A DNA stretch of 64,000 bases from Caulobacter sp. (GCA_029866155.1 JARWZW010000050.1:58733-122732); one strand, 5' to 3'. Shown: positions 37,288 through 46,296, counted from the first letter of the stretch. Notes: generated by a model not told the origin, from the sequence alone. Numbers and translations are program-made.

Positions 37288-37596
37288 GTGATCGACCCTT
37301 GGCGCGTTCCTGGATCGGTCGCTCACAAGTAGAGCCGAGCCAGGTGTGGCCAGGACTTTCGGACGAGCGGACTCAACATTGCCGGGCTTCCTTGAATTCG
37401 ACTCTGACAACGCAGGGGCACTGTCTGCTGTTCCACGGGGCCAGCCGACCGACAGGCGGCCGCCGGGGATTCTGTTCCCCGGACCGGTATGGTTCGGCCA
37501 TTCGGATGAGCCGTTCAGCCCTCGTCAGCCCGGCGCTGTGGAACCAGTCTGTTGTCTCTGGAGGCAATTGTCCTTCGCAGGAACGGACCCAACACC
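37288..37596. other. 309-bp divergent intergenic region
   Basis: This lies between the starts of the P-type ATPase and the secreted protein and should hold both promoters. A perfect 7-bp hairpin (CCGGGGA, 37463-37469; TCCCCGG, 37476-37482) is the only clear structure. Frames across it have no consistent codon bias. No gene is seen. Confidence 0.5.
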
Positions 37597-38214
37597 ATGT
37601 CAAAATTTGCAAGCTTTCGTCGGCTGGCCGCCGGAGCGACTGCGGTCGTACTTCTGGGTCTCGCCGGTCCCGCACTGGCGGCGGATTTCACCTTGAGCGG
37701 CAAACCCCTCAAGACCACCGGTCTTTCCTCGACCAAGGTCTTGCCGTTCTTTCAGGAAGTGGCGGCCTATCAGGATGCGGTGGTCGCTAATCAGGGAAAG
37801 CCGCCGGCTGACGCCGTCATCCGGATCAAGCGGATGCGTGCGGCCATTGGCCCCCTGATTACCGAAACGGACGCCCTGGTCGCCCGCGCCAAGGCCAATG
37901 GGGAAACCGACCGTCTGAATGCTGCCTTTCTCGCAGACATGGCGCTGGAAAAGCAGTCCGGCTATGGCGACGAGATCAAGGCCCTGGGCGGCGCCTCGGC
38001 CGTCCTGACGGCAGCGCGGTCCGCCGTTCCAGCCGATGTCGACTCCCTTGCCAGGGACATTGCCCGAAATTCCGTCGTCGACATCTTCGTCCAGTTGTTC
38101 GGCGTGACCTCGGCCGAAGCCGGAATGAGGTACCGGGGCTGCATGCTGGCCATGTGGGCAATGCCTGGCCCGACGCCGGACACGGCCTACAGGCTCTGCA
38201 ATCGGTATCGCTGA
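37597..38214 (+). CDS. Secreted protein of unknown function
   Basis: Encodes 205 residues from the ATG at 37597. The signal peptide (RLAAGATAVVLLGLAGPALA) is typical, with cleavage before ADFTLS. The mature part is mainly helical (FFQEVAAYQDAVVANQGKPP, VARAKANGETDRLNAAFLAD) with two cysteines near the end (YRGCMLAMWAM and YRLCNRYR) that could form a disulfide. A start 15 codons upstream would spoil the signal peptide. No family is recognised; it is probably periplasmic. It converges with the cytochrome b gene, with a large hairpin in between. Confidence 0.82.
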   Translation: MSKFASFRRLAAGATAVVLLGLAGPALAADFTLSGKPLKTTGLSSTKVLPFFQEVAAYQDAVVANQGKPPADAVIRIKRMRAAIGPLITETDALVARAKANGETDRLNAAFLADMALEKQSGYGDEIKALGGASAVLTAARSAVPADVDSLARDIARNSVVDIFVQLFGVTSAEAGMRYRGCMLAMWAMPGPTPDTAYRLCNRYR

Positions 38215-38227
38215 TCTGGTCAGGACT

Positions 38228-38270
38228 GGCCCCTTCCCACTCCCTGGGCTGCCGGGGAGCGGGATGGGCC
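38228..38270. terminator. Bidirectional hairpin between convergent genes
   Basis: A long imperfect stem pairs GGCCC (38228-38232), CCC, CTCCC and GG with their complements ending GGGCC (38266-38270), around a 4-nt loop. It lies between the stops of the secreted protein and the cytochrome b gene. No T tract is present. Confidence 0.6.
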
Positions 38271-38280
38271 AATGACGCCG

Positions 38281-38910
38281 TTACGGTTTGGGCTTGCGGG
38301 CTGGCAGAAAGATCATGAACCGGGCCAGAGGGCGCTTGAACAGGAGCAGATAGGCGACATGGGTCGCCACCAGGGCCATCAGGATGGTGGCGAACAGCTG
38401 GTGGGCCTCGCCCAAGGGGCCGTCCTCACCCTCTCCGCCGCCCTCATGACGTTCGCCCTCGCGGGACTCCCGGCCCTCATCCCGTTCGCGGCCAGAGACC
38501 GCCGAGGGCGTCGCTTCCGGACGATCCGGCATGGCGCTGACCGCCGCCGGACGGGCCAGGCCAAAGGCTCTGCCGCCGTCCATGACAATGCCGGTCCCCG
38601 TGACGCCCAGCAGGCAGATGGCGATCCCCAGCAAAAGGCTGTGACTGATCAGCGGATGGGTCGCGAGAGTGTTGAGGGTCAGGCCGGAAAACTCCGGATA
38701 GAAGCGCGACAGGCCCAGCTGCGGCGCGCCGCTGAGCGCCATGCCAATCCGCAACAGAATGAGCGCCGCTACGCCATAGCCGACCCAGACATGCAATCGC
38801 TCCCAGTCGGCGCCGAAGTAGGCGACCAGCACCAGAATGGCGAGCAGGGCGTGGTAGGCCCTGAGGCGGGACAAGATCGACATGACGGAGGGCTTTCTCG
38901 GTTGCGACAT
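38281..38910 (-). CDS. Cytochrome b561-type membrane protein
   Basis: Encodes 209 residues from the ATG at 38910 (another at 38883 is possible). Four membrane spans carry the histidines expected for two hemes: His in RAYHALLAILVLVAYF, ERLHVWVGYGVAALILL, PLISHSLLLGIAICLLG and MALVATHVAYLLLFKRPLA. It would pass electrons across the inner membrane to a periplasmic partner. Between spans 3 and 4 there is an unusual charged loop of about 45 residues (SGRERDEGRESREGERHEGG). A fragment resembling its third span occurs at 33577-33639. No partner cytochrome or hydrogenase gene is adjacent. Confidence 0.88.
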   Translation of the reverse strand: MSQPRKPSVMSILSRLRAYHALLAILVLVAYFGADWERLHVWVGYGVAALILLRIGMALSGAPQLGLSRFYPEFSGLTLNTLATHPLISHSLLLGIAICLLGVTGTGIVMDGGRAFGLARPAAVSAMPDRPEATPSAVSGRERDEGRESREGERHEGGGEGEDGPLGEAHQLFATILMALVATHVAYLLLFKRPLARFMIFLPARKPKP

Positions 38911-39151
38911 GGGCAACGCCGCGCGTCGACAGCTGTTCCCTTGGGGCGCCGATCGGCTGCCGCTTTTGCAGGTTTCCGACGCCTGGCAGGGATCGGGGGC
39001 AGGCTCGTGAACCGGACCTCAGGTCCTCATTGAAGCGCCGATAGGGCCCGCGTCCTGCGGCTGCGCGTCGGGTCACCCTTGGCCAGGAACACGGGGCCAA
39101 CCATCCTCTGGCAGGCCGCCAATTCAGGAACCTGAAGTCCGACAAGCGCCC

Positions 39152-41470
39152 TCAGCCCTTCTCCAGAAAGCTGTCGATCACCCTCTTCTCGCCGGCCTGT
39201 TCAAAGGCGACGGTCAGCTTGTTGCCTTCGACGGCCATGACCTTGCCGTAGCCGAACTTGATGTGGAACACCCGCTCGCCGACGCCATAGGCGCTGGTCG
39301 CTGACGGCGCCGAGACCGCCACAAGCCTGCCTTCGCCTTCCAGAACCGGGGAACGGCCGGGGTGGCTGCCCTGGTAGCTCCTGGCCTGGGCGCGTTTCCA
39401 GCCTGGCGAGGAATAGCCCTGGCCAAAGCTGCTGTCGTTGTCCCAGCGGCTGGTCGTCGGTTGCTGCATGCCGGGGCCGCCGCCGTAATAGCCGGTCTCG
39501 GAGGCCGCATCGACATTGGCCGGTGGCAGCTCGTCGACAAAACGGCTGGGCAGCTGGCTGGTCCAGCGACCATAGACCTGACGATTGGCGGCAAAGCTGA
39601 TCCGCGCCTGTTCGCGGGCCCGGGTGATGCCGACATAGGCGAGGCGGCGCTCTTCCTCGAGGCCCTTTTCGCCCTTCTCGTCGACGCTGCGCTGGCTGGG
39701 GAAGACGCCTTCTTCCCAGCCTGGCAGGAACACAAGCGGGAATTCCAGGCCCTTGGCGCTGTGCAGGGTCATGATCTGGACGCTGTCGTCGCCGCCGCCT
39801 CGGTCCAGGTCCATGACCAGGGAGACATGCTCCAGATAGTCTGTCAGGGACTCGAAGGCCCCCATGGACTGGACAAGTTCCTTGAGGTTTTCCAGCCGGG
39901 TCTGGCTGGTCGGGCCCTTGTCGAGGCGAAGCGCGTCGGTATAGCCGCTTTCTTCCAGGATGGTCTCGGTCAGCCTGGCATGGCCGACACTGGGCAACTG
40001 AGCGGTCCATCGGTCTATGTCGCGGACAAAACCGGCCAGGGCCGTGCGGGTGCGGGCGGCCAGCTCGTCGGTTGTGACAATGCCGCGGGCCGCCATCATG
40101 GCCGAGACCCCGTTGAGCCGGCCCAGCTGCAGGATCTTCTGGACCGTGGTCTCGCCGATGCTGCGCTTGGGAACATTGACGATCCGCTCGAAGGCCAGGT
40201 CGTCATCGGGCGACTGGATCAGCCGCAGATAGGCATGGGCGTCGCGAATTTCGGCCCGTTCGAAGAACCGGGGGCCGCCGACCACCTTGTAGGGGATCTG
40301 CAGCATCACGAACCGCTCTTCAAAGGCCCGCATCTGGAAGCTGGCCCGAACCAGGATGGCGACGTCCCTGTAGCGGCCGCCGTCGCGCTTCCAGCGCTCG
40401 ATCTCCTCGGCGATCAGTCGGCTTTCCGCCTCGCCGTCCCAGACCCCGCGCACGGCGACCTTTTCGCCGCCCGGAGCCTCGGTCCACAGGGTCTTGCCGA
40501 GCCTCGACCGGTTGGCGGCGATCAGGCCGCTGGCCGCGGCCAAGATATGGCTGGTCGAACGGTAGTTGCGCTCCAGACGGATCACTTCGGCGCCCGGAAA
40601 GTCACGCTCGAACCGCAGGATGTTGTCCACCTCTGCGCCGCGCCAGCCATAGATAGACTGGTCGTCATCCCCGACGCAGCAGACGTTCTGGCGCGCCTGG
40701 CCCAGCAGTCGCAGCCAGAGATACTGGGCAACATTGGTGTCCTGATACTCGTCGACCAAGATGTAGCGGAAACGGTCGTGGTACTCGGCCAGCACGTCCG
40801 GATGCTGCATGAACAGGGTCAGGTTATGCAGCAGAAGATCGCCGAAATCGCAGGCGTTGAGGGTGCGAAGCCGGTCCTGGTAGAGTTGGTAGAGCCGCTG
40901 GCCCTTGCCATTGGCGAACTGGGCGCTTTCCGATGGCGGGAGGCGATCGGGGGTCCAGCCGCGATTCTTCCAGTGATCGATCAACCCGGCCAGGGCCTTG
41001 GGCGTCCAGCGCTTGGCGTCCAGGCCCTCGACTTCGATGGCCTGCTTGACCAGCCGCTCCTGATCATCGGTGTCGAGGATGGTGAAGCTGGATTTCAGTC
41101 CGACCAGCTCGGCATGGCGACGGAGGATCTGGGCCGCGACACTGTGGAAGGTGCCCAGCCAGCGCAACCCCTCTGAGGATGGGCCGATGATGGCGGCGAT
41201 CCGCTCGCGCATCTCCTTGGCCGCCTTGTTGGTGAAGGTCACTACCAGCAGTTCCCAGGGGCGCGCCTTCCCGATAGCCAGGATATGGGCCAGGCGGGTC
41301 GTAAGGACCCGGGTCTTGCCCGTGCCGGCGCCGGCCAGAACCAGTACAGGGCCCTCGGTCGCCTCAACGGCCTGCCGCTGCTGCGGATTGAGGCCCTCCA
41401 GATAGTCGGGGCCGCGCACGCGGGCCATGTCGGAGATCTTGCGGGCAGGGGGGGCGGCAGACTCAGTCAT
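39152..41470 (-). CDS. uvrD: DNA helicase II UvrD/PcrA
   Basis: Encodes 772 residues from the ATG at 41470, a normal length; a longer frame upstream is not needed. Superfamily 1A motifs run in order: Q-motif LNPQQRQAV, Walker A AGAGTGKT at about residues 46-53, Ia VTFTNKAAKEMRERI, Walker B ILVDEYQDTN, III VGDDDQSIYGWRGA, IV RLERNYRST, V MTLHSAKGLEFPLVFLPG and VI RRLAYVGITRARE. It unwinds DNA 3' to 5' in excision and mismatch repair. The C-terminal end has the RNA polymerase-binding Tudor-like domain (GERVFHIKFGYGKVMAVEGN). It stands alone here. Confidence 0.97.
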   Translation of the reverse strand: MTESAAPPARKISDMARVRGPDYLEGLNPQQRQAVEATEGPVLVLAGAGTGKTRVLTTRLAHILAIGKARPWELLVVTFTNKAAKEMRERIAAIIGPSSEGLRWLGTFHSVAAQILRRHAELVGLKSSFTILDTDDQERLVKQAIEVEGLDAKRWTPKALAGLIDHWKNRGWTPDRLPPSESAQFANGKGQRLYQLYQDRLRTLNACDFGDLLLHNLTLFMQHPDVLAEYHDRFRYILVDEYQDTNVAQYLWLRLLGQARQNVCCVGDDDQSIYGWRGAEVDNILRFERDFPGAEVIRLERNYRSTSHILAAASGLIAANRSRLGKTLWTEAPGGEKVAVRGVWDGEAESRLIAEEIERWKRDGGRYRDVAILVRASFQMRAFEERFVMLQIPYKVVGGPRFFERAEIRDAHAYLRLIQSPDDDLAFERIVNVPKRSIGETTVQKILQLGRLNGVSAMMAARGIVTTDELAARTRTALAGFVRDIDRWTAQLPSVGHARLTETILEESGYTDALRLDKGPTSQTRLENLKELVQSMGAFESLTDYLEHVSLVMDLDRGGGDDSVQIMTLHSAKGLEFPLVFLPGWEEGVFPSQRSVDEKGEKGLEEERRLAYVGITRAREQARISFAANRQVYGRWTSQLPSRFVDELPPANVDAASETGYYGGGPGMQQPTTSRWDNDSSFGQGYSSPGWKRAQARSYQGSHPGRSPVLEGEGRLVAVSAPSATSAYGVGERVFHIKFGYGKVMAVEGNKLTVAFEQAGEKRVIDSFLEKG

Positions 41471-41591
41471 CAGGAGAACGGATGTAGCACAAAGCGGGGA
41501 ACGGGAGCGACGGGAACGCTCCCCGATGGAACGCAGACGCATCCCCCGTCGTTAACCCCTGGCGCAGTCCCTGCGCGGAGGTTCCAAGGCC

Positions 41592-41828
41592 ATGGCCCTG
41601 AAGTCCCACCGTAACCTCGGCAGACGTCTTTTTCCGGTCCTGGTTATCGCCGGGCTCCTGCTGGCGATCCTCGGCATCGGCTGGCTGGCCTATTCCGGAT
41701 TGACGCCTTCGCTGCAGCGGGTCGGCCGACTGAATGTCACGATCCATCACCCGGACAGGATGACGCCGCCGTCTCTCCCGGAACCCCCGCCCATGCGTCC
41801 GGCGCCGATGCCGGCTCCGCCACAGTAG
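41592..41828 (+). CDS. Small membrane protein with proline-rich tail
   Basis: Encodes 78 residues with a GGAGG site before the ATG. There is one span at about residues 13-34 (LFPVLVIAGLLLAILGIGWL) after a basic N-terminus, so the C-terminus is outside. The tail is proline- and methionine-rich (PPSLPEPPPMRPAPMPAPPQ). No family is recognised. It is divergent from uvrD. Confidence 0.78.
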   Translation: MALKSHRNLGRRLFPVLVIAGLLLAILGIGWLAYSGLTPSLQRVGRLNVTIHHPDRMTPPSLPEPPPMRPAPMPAPPQ

Positions 41829-41832
41829 GTGT

Positions 41833-42060
41833 TCAGTCCGGGCCCGTTGGCGCCGGTGGGATTCTCTGCAAGGCATAGACCCGGCAGGCCGAGGCCAGAG
41901 GACGCTCGCCCCTCTGCTCATCGATGCGGATGATCAAGGCGGCCAGGCTGAGGGACCGGGCCTGGGCCGCCTCGTCCAGCACCGCCCAGAATTCCGGTTC
42001 CAGCGCCAGGGATGTCGCATGGCCGGCAAGGGAGAAGGAGCGCTTCTTCAGGCCTCCCAC
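41833..42060 (-). CDS. Ribbon-helix-helix domain protein
   Basis: Encodes 75 residues from a GTG at 42060 with a GGAG site 9 nt before it. The sequence KKRSFSLAGHATSLALEPEF followed by WAVLDEAAQARSLSLAALII is the ribbon-helix-helix pattern found in small alphaproteobacterial proteins (RHH_4 type), which bind DNA as dimers or act as partners of other proteins. An upstream frame overlapping the TetR gene is rejected because this start leaves a clean 22-nt gap after the TetR stop, consistent with one transcript. Confidence 0.82.
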   Translation of the reverse strand: MGGLKKRSFSLAGHATSLALEPEFWAVLDEAAQARSLSLAALIIRIDEQRGERPLASACRVYALQRIPPAPTGPD

Positions 42061-42082
42061 GGCTTGGCTCCGGTTGGCAGGG

Positions 42083-42817
42083 TCAGCGGAAACCGGCTTC
42101 GGCAAAGGCCACCATCCGGGTCTGCAGGGCGGCGATATCATCTTCTCGGGTCAGGCCTTCGGACAGGACATGCAGCCGGTCCAGTTCCATGAAGCGGTTC
42201 TGGTGAATCATGCCGAGCACGAAATGCAGCCGCCAATAGACCTCTTCGGGCGCCAGGTGGGTGCAGGCCGCCAGCAGGGCGTCCGAAAACCGCTTCAGGT
42301 GGGTGACATCGACGCCCAGGACCTCCCGGATCTGGGCGGTGCCTTCGCTGCGGGCCCGGATCAGGAATTGAACCGAGATGCGACGTTCGCCGGCAGGGTC
42401 GGCCCAGCGCAGGGGCGGAGCGATCAGGGCTGTCAGGATTTCAGATACGGGCGGCCGACCGGCATGGCGGTCATTGGCCTCATGCAGCATCCGGGCCCGT
42501 TCCCGATTCAGTTCGGCCGTCCGGCGGCGGAAGATCTCGAACAGCAGGGCGTCCTTGGAGCCGAAATGATAATTGACGCTGGCCAGGTTGACCCCAGCCT
42601 CGGCGGTGATGTCCCGGACGCTGACGTTCTGGAATCCCTGGAGGGCGAACAGTCGTTCCGCAGCGTTGAAGACAAGCTGCTTCGTCGCTGCCGCCGCTTC
42701 GGGATTGACGCCATCCGGCCCGCCGGTCTCCGGGTTGGCATCGTCCGCTTCAAGCTTCATCGGGACCGCGCCGTCCGCTGCCTCGCGGCTTTCAGAGGTT
42801 TTGTCCGACAGACTCAC
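42083..42817 (-). CDS. TetR-family transcriptional regulator
   Basis: The helix-turn-helix is clear: LVFNAAERLFALQGFQNVSV then RDITAEAGVNLASVNYHFGS and KDALLFEIFRRRTAELN. The rest is the ligand-binding helical domain (LRWADPAGERRISVQFLIRA, VLGMIHQNRFMELDR). The start is taken at the GTG at 42817, behind GAAGGGAAAGGG; an ATG at 42760 would remove 19 disordered residues. A truncated TonB receptor lies immediately divergent, so the regulator may have lost its original target. The ligand is unknown. Confidence 0.9.
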   Translation of the reverse strand: MSLSDKTSESREAADGAVPMKLEADDANPETGGPDGVNPEAAAATKQLVFNAAERLFALQGFQNVSVRDITAEAGVNLASVNYHFGSKDALLFEIFRRRTAELNRERARMLHEANDRHAGRPPVSEILTALIAPPLRWADPAGERRISVQFLIRARSEGTAQIREVLGVDVTHLKRFSDALLAACTHLAPEEVYWRLHFVLGMIHQNRFMELDRLHVLSEGLTREDDIAALQTRMVAFAEAGFR

Positions 42818-42960
42818 GAGTTTGGGCCCTTTCCCTTCCGTGAAGGGAGCATTACGGGCCCCGGGCCAATAGGCAAGGCCGCTTGAAAGCGCGCTTGCAC
42901 GCACCTGGCCGCCAGGACGGGTCAGGCCTCCGCCGTGTCGAAGATGAACACCGACCTTGG

Positions 42961-43560
42961 GCGCAGCCGGGCAGCAGCGCCTATGGTCACACCGGCGGGC
43001 AGGGCGCCCTGAGGGGATACCTGGCCAATATCGAAGAGGTTGAGGTCAAGGGAGTCGAGGTCGACCTCTCGGCGACGCCGATCGACGCCCTCAAGCTCAA
43101 CCTCTCGGTCGCCTACAGCGACGGCGAGTATGTTTCCTTCGCCAACGGTCCCTGCCCGCTGGAGAAGATCGGAACCGCCGCATCGGTCTGCGGTCTGAGC
43201 GGCCACCCGCTGCCTGGATTGTCCGATTGGGTCGTCACCTACGGCGGGGAATACCGCCAGCCGGTGACCCTCGGGACGCTTGGCGGTGAAGCCTATGTCG
43301 GCGTCGACGCCAGCTATCGCTCGGACTTCTATTCGGACGCCTCAGTGTCGAAATACGCGTTGATCAAGGGCTATACGGTGGTCAATGGCCGCATCGGTCT
43401 GCGGTCTGACGGACCCTGGGAAGTTTCGATCTGGGCCAAGAACCTGCTGGATGAAGAGTATCTGCAGTTCACCAGCGTCCAGGCAGGCAACTCCGGTCTG
43501 ATCCTCGGCAATCCGGGTGATCCCAGGACCTACGGCCTGACCCTCAAGGCCAAGTACTGA
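42961..43560 (+). pseudogene. C-terminal remnant of a TonB-dependent receptor
   Basis: About 200 codons match the last quarter of a TonB receptor: ALRGYLANIEEVEVKGVEVD, GHPLPGLSDWVVTYGGEYR, VGVDASYRSDFYSDASVS, WEVSIWAKNLLDEEYLQF and the typical end GDPRTYGLTLKAKY. No signal peptide, plug domain or first barrel strands are present. Upstream DNA is the TetR promoter region. A full receptor has about 750-800 residues, so roughly 75 percent is missing. The surviving frame has no stop and still shows GC-rich third positions, so the loss looks recent. Confidence 0.85.
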
Positions 43561-43618
43561 GACCTGGCGGGCGACGGGGCGGTCGGTCCGCTTCGTCGCC
43601 TTCGGGGCGAGTGTCCTG

Positions 43619-44041
43619 TCATGCCGATCGCGCCTCCAGGGCCTCAGCCGCAGCCACGACGGAGCGGGCGAGGGGAGACGGCAGGGCGTCAAGTGCAAAC
43701 CACGCCAAACCGGCGTGCTTGTCGGGCTCGCAAAGGCGCGGCGCGCCTTCATGCTTTGTGACGAGATAAACGGGGGCGACCCAGTGGAGCCCGGCCTCCG
43801 GTTCGATGTGGTTCATGACACACAGCAGGTCATGGGCCCGGATGGCGATTCCCAGCTCTTCGAACACTTCCCGCTCCACGGCAGCCTGGACCGTTTCAAA
43901 GAGGTCGACCTTGCCGCCGGGCAGGCTCCATGCGCCGGCCTCCGGAGGGCGTCTGCGTTGAAGCAACAGGATCCGGCCCTGCTGCAGGATGGCGGCGCCA
44001 CAGCCGAGACGGGGTTCAGTCGCTGCCGGAGCGTCAGTCAT
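43619..44041 (-). CDS. NUDIX hydrolase
   Basis: Encodes 140 residues. The Nudix box GX5EX7REUXEEXGU is perfect: GKVDLFETVQAAVEREVF then EELGI, residues 43-65. Before it LLLQRRRPPEAGAWSLPGG places the substrate strand. The enzyme hydrolyses a nucleoside diphosphate linked to another group, such as an oxidised nucleotide or NDP-sugar; the substrate is not evident. The ATG overlaps the stop of the GFA-family gene by 4 nt, so the two are coupled. Confidence 0.94.
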   Translation of the reverse strand: MTDAPAATEPRLGCGAAILQQGRILLLQRRRPPEAGAWSLPGGKVDLFETVQAAVEREVFEELGIAIRAHDLLCVMNHIEPEAGLHWVAPVYLVTKHEGAPRLCEPDKHAGLAWFALDALPSPLARSVVAAAEALEARSA

Positions 44042-44418
44042 TGCGCATTCTGGGGCAGGCCGTCGGCGATATCGTAGTAGTCGCCCCTGTCTGCGACGAA
44101 GATATGCATATGGAGTTTCGTTCCGGTGGGGCTTTCGAAAGCGCCCATTGCGATGGCGATCTTGTCCCGGTGAACAGGATCCCAGAACAGGGATGATCCG
44201 CATTGCCGGCAGAAGCCGCGCCGCACCTGTTCCGACGAGGCATACCAAGAAATGCTGTCCTCGCCCTCGATGCGCAGGGCTGCCCTGGCGACGTCGGTGG
44301 AAGCCCAGAAATGGCCCGAGGACTTGCGGCATTGGGAACAGTGGCAGGCGTCCGGCGGATTCAGATCGCCCTCGACCCGGAATCGGACTGCGCCACAGAG
44401 GCAGGCGCCCTTGTGCAT
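44038..44418 (-). CDS. GFA-family zinc protein (glutathione-dependent formaldehyde-activating-like)
   Basis: Encodes 126 residues from the ATG at 44418, with AAGGGAGA upstream. Zinc sites are visible as Cys-x-Cys in GACLCGAVRFRVEG, Cys-x-Cys-x2-Cys in ACHCSQCRKSSGHFW and Cys-x2-Cys in GFCRQCGSSLFWD. The family (Gfa / CENP-V) includes proteins proposed to speed formation of S-hydroxymethylglutathione, though that activity is disputed. It is the second gene of a two-gene overlap with the NUDIX gene. Function in this strain is not known. Confidence 0.92.
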   Translation of the reverse strand: MHKGACLCGAVRFRVEGDLNPPDACHCSQCRKSSGHFWASTDVARAALRIEGEDSISWYASSEQVRRGFCRQCGSSLFWDPVHRDKIAIAMGAFESPTGTKLHMHIFVADRGDYYDIADGLPQNAQ

Positions 44419-44464
44419 GGTTTTCTCCCTTCCGGCCCATGGCTCGTTCACAAACGGTTCTCCG

Positions 44465-44974
44465 TCAGAGGCCCGGTGTCAGGTCGCAGGACAGATAATT
44501 GACCGTCTTGCCATCCTCGCCAATCTGCGCCGAACCGACCAGAACGAAGCCCAGGCTTGCGTGAAAGGCGTCCGAGACCGGGTTGGGCGGCTGCGAATTG
44601 ACTTCACAGACCACGCGCTGATGCGCGGCCTGCCGGGCAGCCTCGAACAGGGCCTGATACAGCCGGCGCGCCAGACCCTGGCCCCTTGCCCGCGGCGAAA
44701 CGACAATCCGGTCGACATAGACGAAACGGTCCAGCCGCTCTCTGAACCACTGGAAATTGGGGCTGTCGTAGTCGGCGTCCTGATCAAAACTCAACAAAAG
44801 CGCCTCGGCCTCGCCGATCCGCCAGGCGCGGAAGGCCTTGTCCGTCAATTGCTGAAAGCGCGCGGGTTCCAGCCAGGACAGTTCCTGTGCATGGGCATTG
44901 TTGAGGTCCAGCAGTGCGGCGGGCAGGGAGTCCGGCCCCGGAAGAAGCTGAATCAGATCATCCGTCTCGATCAT
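44465..44974 (-). CDS. GNAT acetyltransferase
   Basis: Encodes 169 residues from the ATG at 44974, which overlaps the EVE gene stop (ATGA). The acetyl-CoA loop is VYVDRIVVSPRARGQGLARR, then LYQALFEAARQAAHQRVVCE. The late motif is VSDAFHASLGFVLVG, usual in the family. Similar proteins in which the substrate loop begins with ELSWLEPARF are often annotated only as GNAT; the substrate is unknown. It is followed 47 nt downstream by the GFA gene. Confidence 0.92.
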   Translation of the reverse strand: MIETDDLIQLLPGPDSLPAALLDLNNAHAQELSWLEPARFQQLTDKAFRAWRIGEAEALLLSFDQDADYDSPNFQWFRERLDRFVYVDRIVVSPRARGQGLARRLYQALFEAARQAAHQRVVCEVNSQPPNPVSDAFHASLGFVLVGSAQIGEDGKTVNYLSCDLTPGL

Positions 44975-45402
44975 TCGGCAAAGACCTTCACAAGGTCGGA
45001 GATCGCCAGGATATGGCGCCATTCGGCCTCCGTGACCGGCTGGACTGACAGGCGGAACGAGGTCACGAGCGACATCGCCTGGAGCTCAGGGTCTGTCTTG
45101 GCCTGGGCCAGGGTGAAGGGACTCTTCAGCGCCGCAAGGGCCTTGAGGTCCGTACAGACAAAGACCCCCCTGGGGTCGGTCGGGTCCGGATAGGCTTCCC
45201 GGATGACTTCAGCGACGCCGACGATCGCCTTGTCGGATTGGGAATGGTAGAAAAACGCCTGATCGCCGCAGCGCATGGCCATCAGGTTCAGCTTGGCGCT
45301 GTGATTGCGCACGCCGGTCCAGGGCTCGCCCGCAGCGCCGCGGGCGACCAGATCCTCCCAGGAGAAGGCGTCGGGTTCTGACTTGAGCAGCCAGCAGGAC
45401 AT
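44971..45402 (-). CDS. EVE-domain protein
   Basis: Encodes 143 residues, a full EVE domain and nothing more. Conserved pieces are WLLKSEPDAFSWEDLVARG, WTGVRNHSAKLNLMAMRCGD and QAFFYHSQSDKAIVGVAEVI, then DPRGVFVCTDLKALAALKSP. EVE domains belong to the PUA/YTH-like group that binds modified bases in DNA or RNA. No restriction nuclease is fused or adjacent; free-standing EVE proteins are common housekeeping genes. It is coupled to the GNAT gene by a 4-nt overlap. Confidence 0.93.
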   Translation of the reverse strand: MSCWLLKSEPDAFSWEDLVARGAAGEPWTGVRNHSAKLNLMAMRCGDQAFFYHSQSDKAIVGVAEVIREAYPDPTDPRGVFVCTDLKALAALKSPFTLAQAKTDPELQAMSLVTSFRLSVQPVTEAEWRHILAISDLVKVFAE

Positions 45403-45420
45403 GGGGAGCCACTTTCTGGT

Positions 45421-46296
45421 TCAGAGGCCCTTGCCCATATTCAGGCGGTAGACCATGGCGGCCTTGTCGGCGGACAATTTCAGGGTCTCGTCCAACAGGG
45501 CGATGCTGTAGCGGCATAGGAGCCCCTGACGCGCCGGATCGTCGATACTGACCTTCCGGCCGGTCAGCATCACAATGACCTTGCGATCGGCCTCAGGGAA
45601 GGTGGACTGGACACGGGATGCCACCTGGTCCCGCAGTTCGACCTCGTAGTACTGATCGATACGGCTCTTGAGGGTGTAGTCGTCGGCCTTGGCGCCGGCA
45701 GCGTTGAGGACGGGCTCCCTGGCCGTCTGGGTCAGAATGTCGGTGGTGACCGCTCGTTCCCGCTCCAGCAGAGCTGCGTCCACGACGGCGTCCGGATCGA
45801 AGGTCAGCCGTGCGCCACGGGTGAAGTCGTAGCACCAGGCGACGGATTTTTCGCCAAGCGCCCTGGCCTTGTCCCGGCGAAGCTGCATCAGCCGCACGAC
45901 GTTGGCGTCCGTGGCCTTTCGGGCATTGGCCAGCATCGTCGCCGTGGCGATGGACCGTACCTGTTGTCGAACCCCGACCTCGCCCAGGCGCTTGTCCTGA
46001 ATCAAGGTCAGGCTGGCCTGCAGCCTGCCATAGGCTTCGGGATAGCTGGCCTTGAGAATCCTGACCTCGGGCAGGGCTTCGGCGTCGGCGCGGGCCCGGT
46101 CAAAGGCCTGTCGCGGAACCACATCATGGCCGACAATGAACCAGGCCAGGGCGCCGGCTCCGCCCGCTGAGACCAGGGCCAGTCCGATGCCCAGCAGGCG
46201 CGGCAGGTTCATCAGTCGTCCCGCGAGCAGGCCGGCGCCGGCGCCTGCAGAGGCGGCCAGGACTGCGGAAACAACAAGCAGGGTGTTGGCGTCCAT
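45421..46296 (-). CDS. Membrane-anchored protein of unknown function
   Basis: Encodes 291 residues from the ATG at 46296. Two hydrophobic segments occupy the first 60 residues (LLVVSAVLAASAGAGAGLLA and GIGLALVSAGGAGALAWFIV). The remainder is a helical domain, probably periplasmic (ARADAEALPEVRILKASYPE, RSIATATMLANARKATDANV), with a conserved-looking WCYDFTRGARLTFD. It contains no catalytic motif. It sits 18 nt upstream of the EVE gene and could head that operon. No family is recognised. Confidence 0.8.
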   Translation of the reverse strand: MDANTLLVVSAVLAASAGAGAGLLAGRLMNLPRLLGIGLALVSAGGAGALAWFIVGHDVVPRQAFDRARADAEALPEVRILKASYPEAYGRLQASLTLIQDKRLGEVGVRQQVRSIATATMLANARKATDANVVRLMQLRRDKARALGEKSVAWCYDFTRGARLTFDPDAVVDAALLERERAVTTDILTQTAREPVLNAAGAKADDYTLKSRIDQYYEVELRDQVASRVQSTFPEADRKVIVMLTGRKVSIDDPARQGLLCRYSIALLDETLKLSADKAAMVYRLNMGKGL

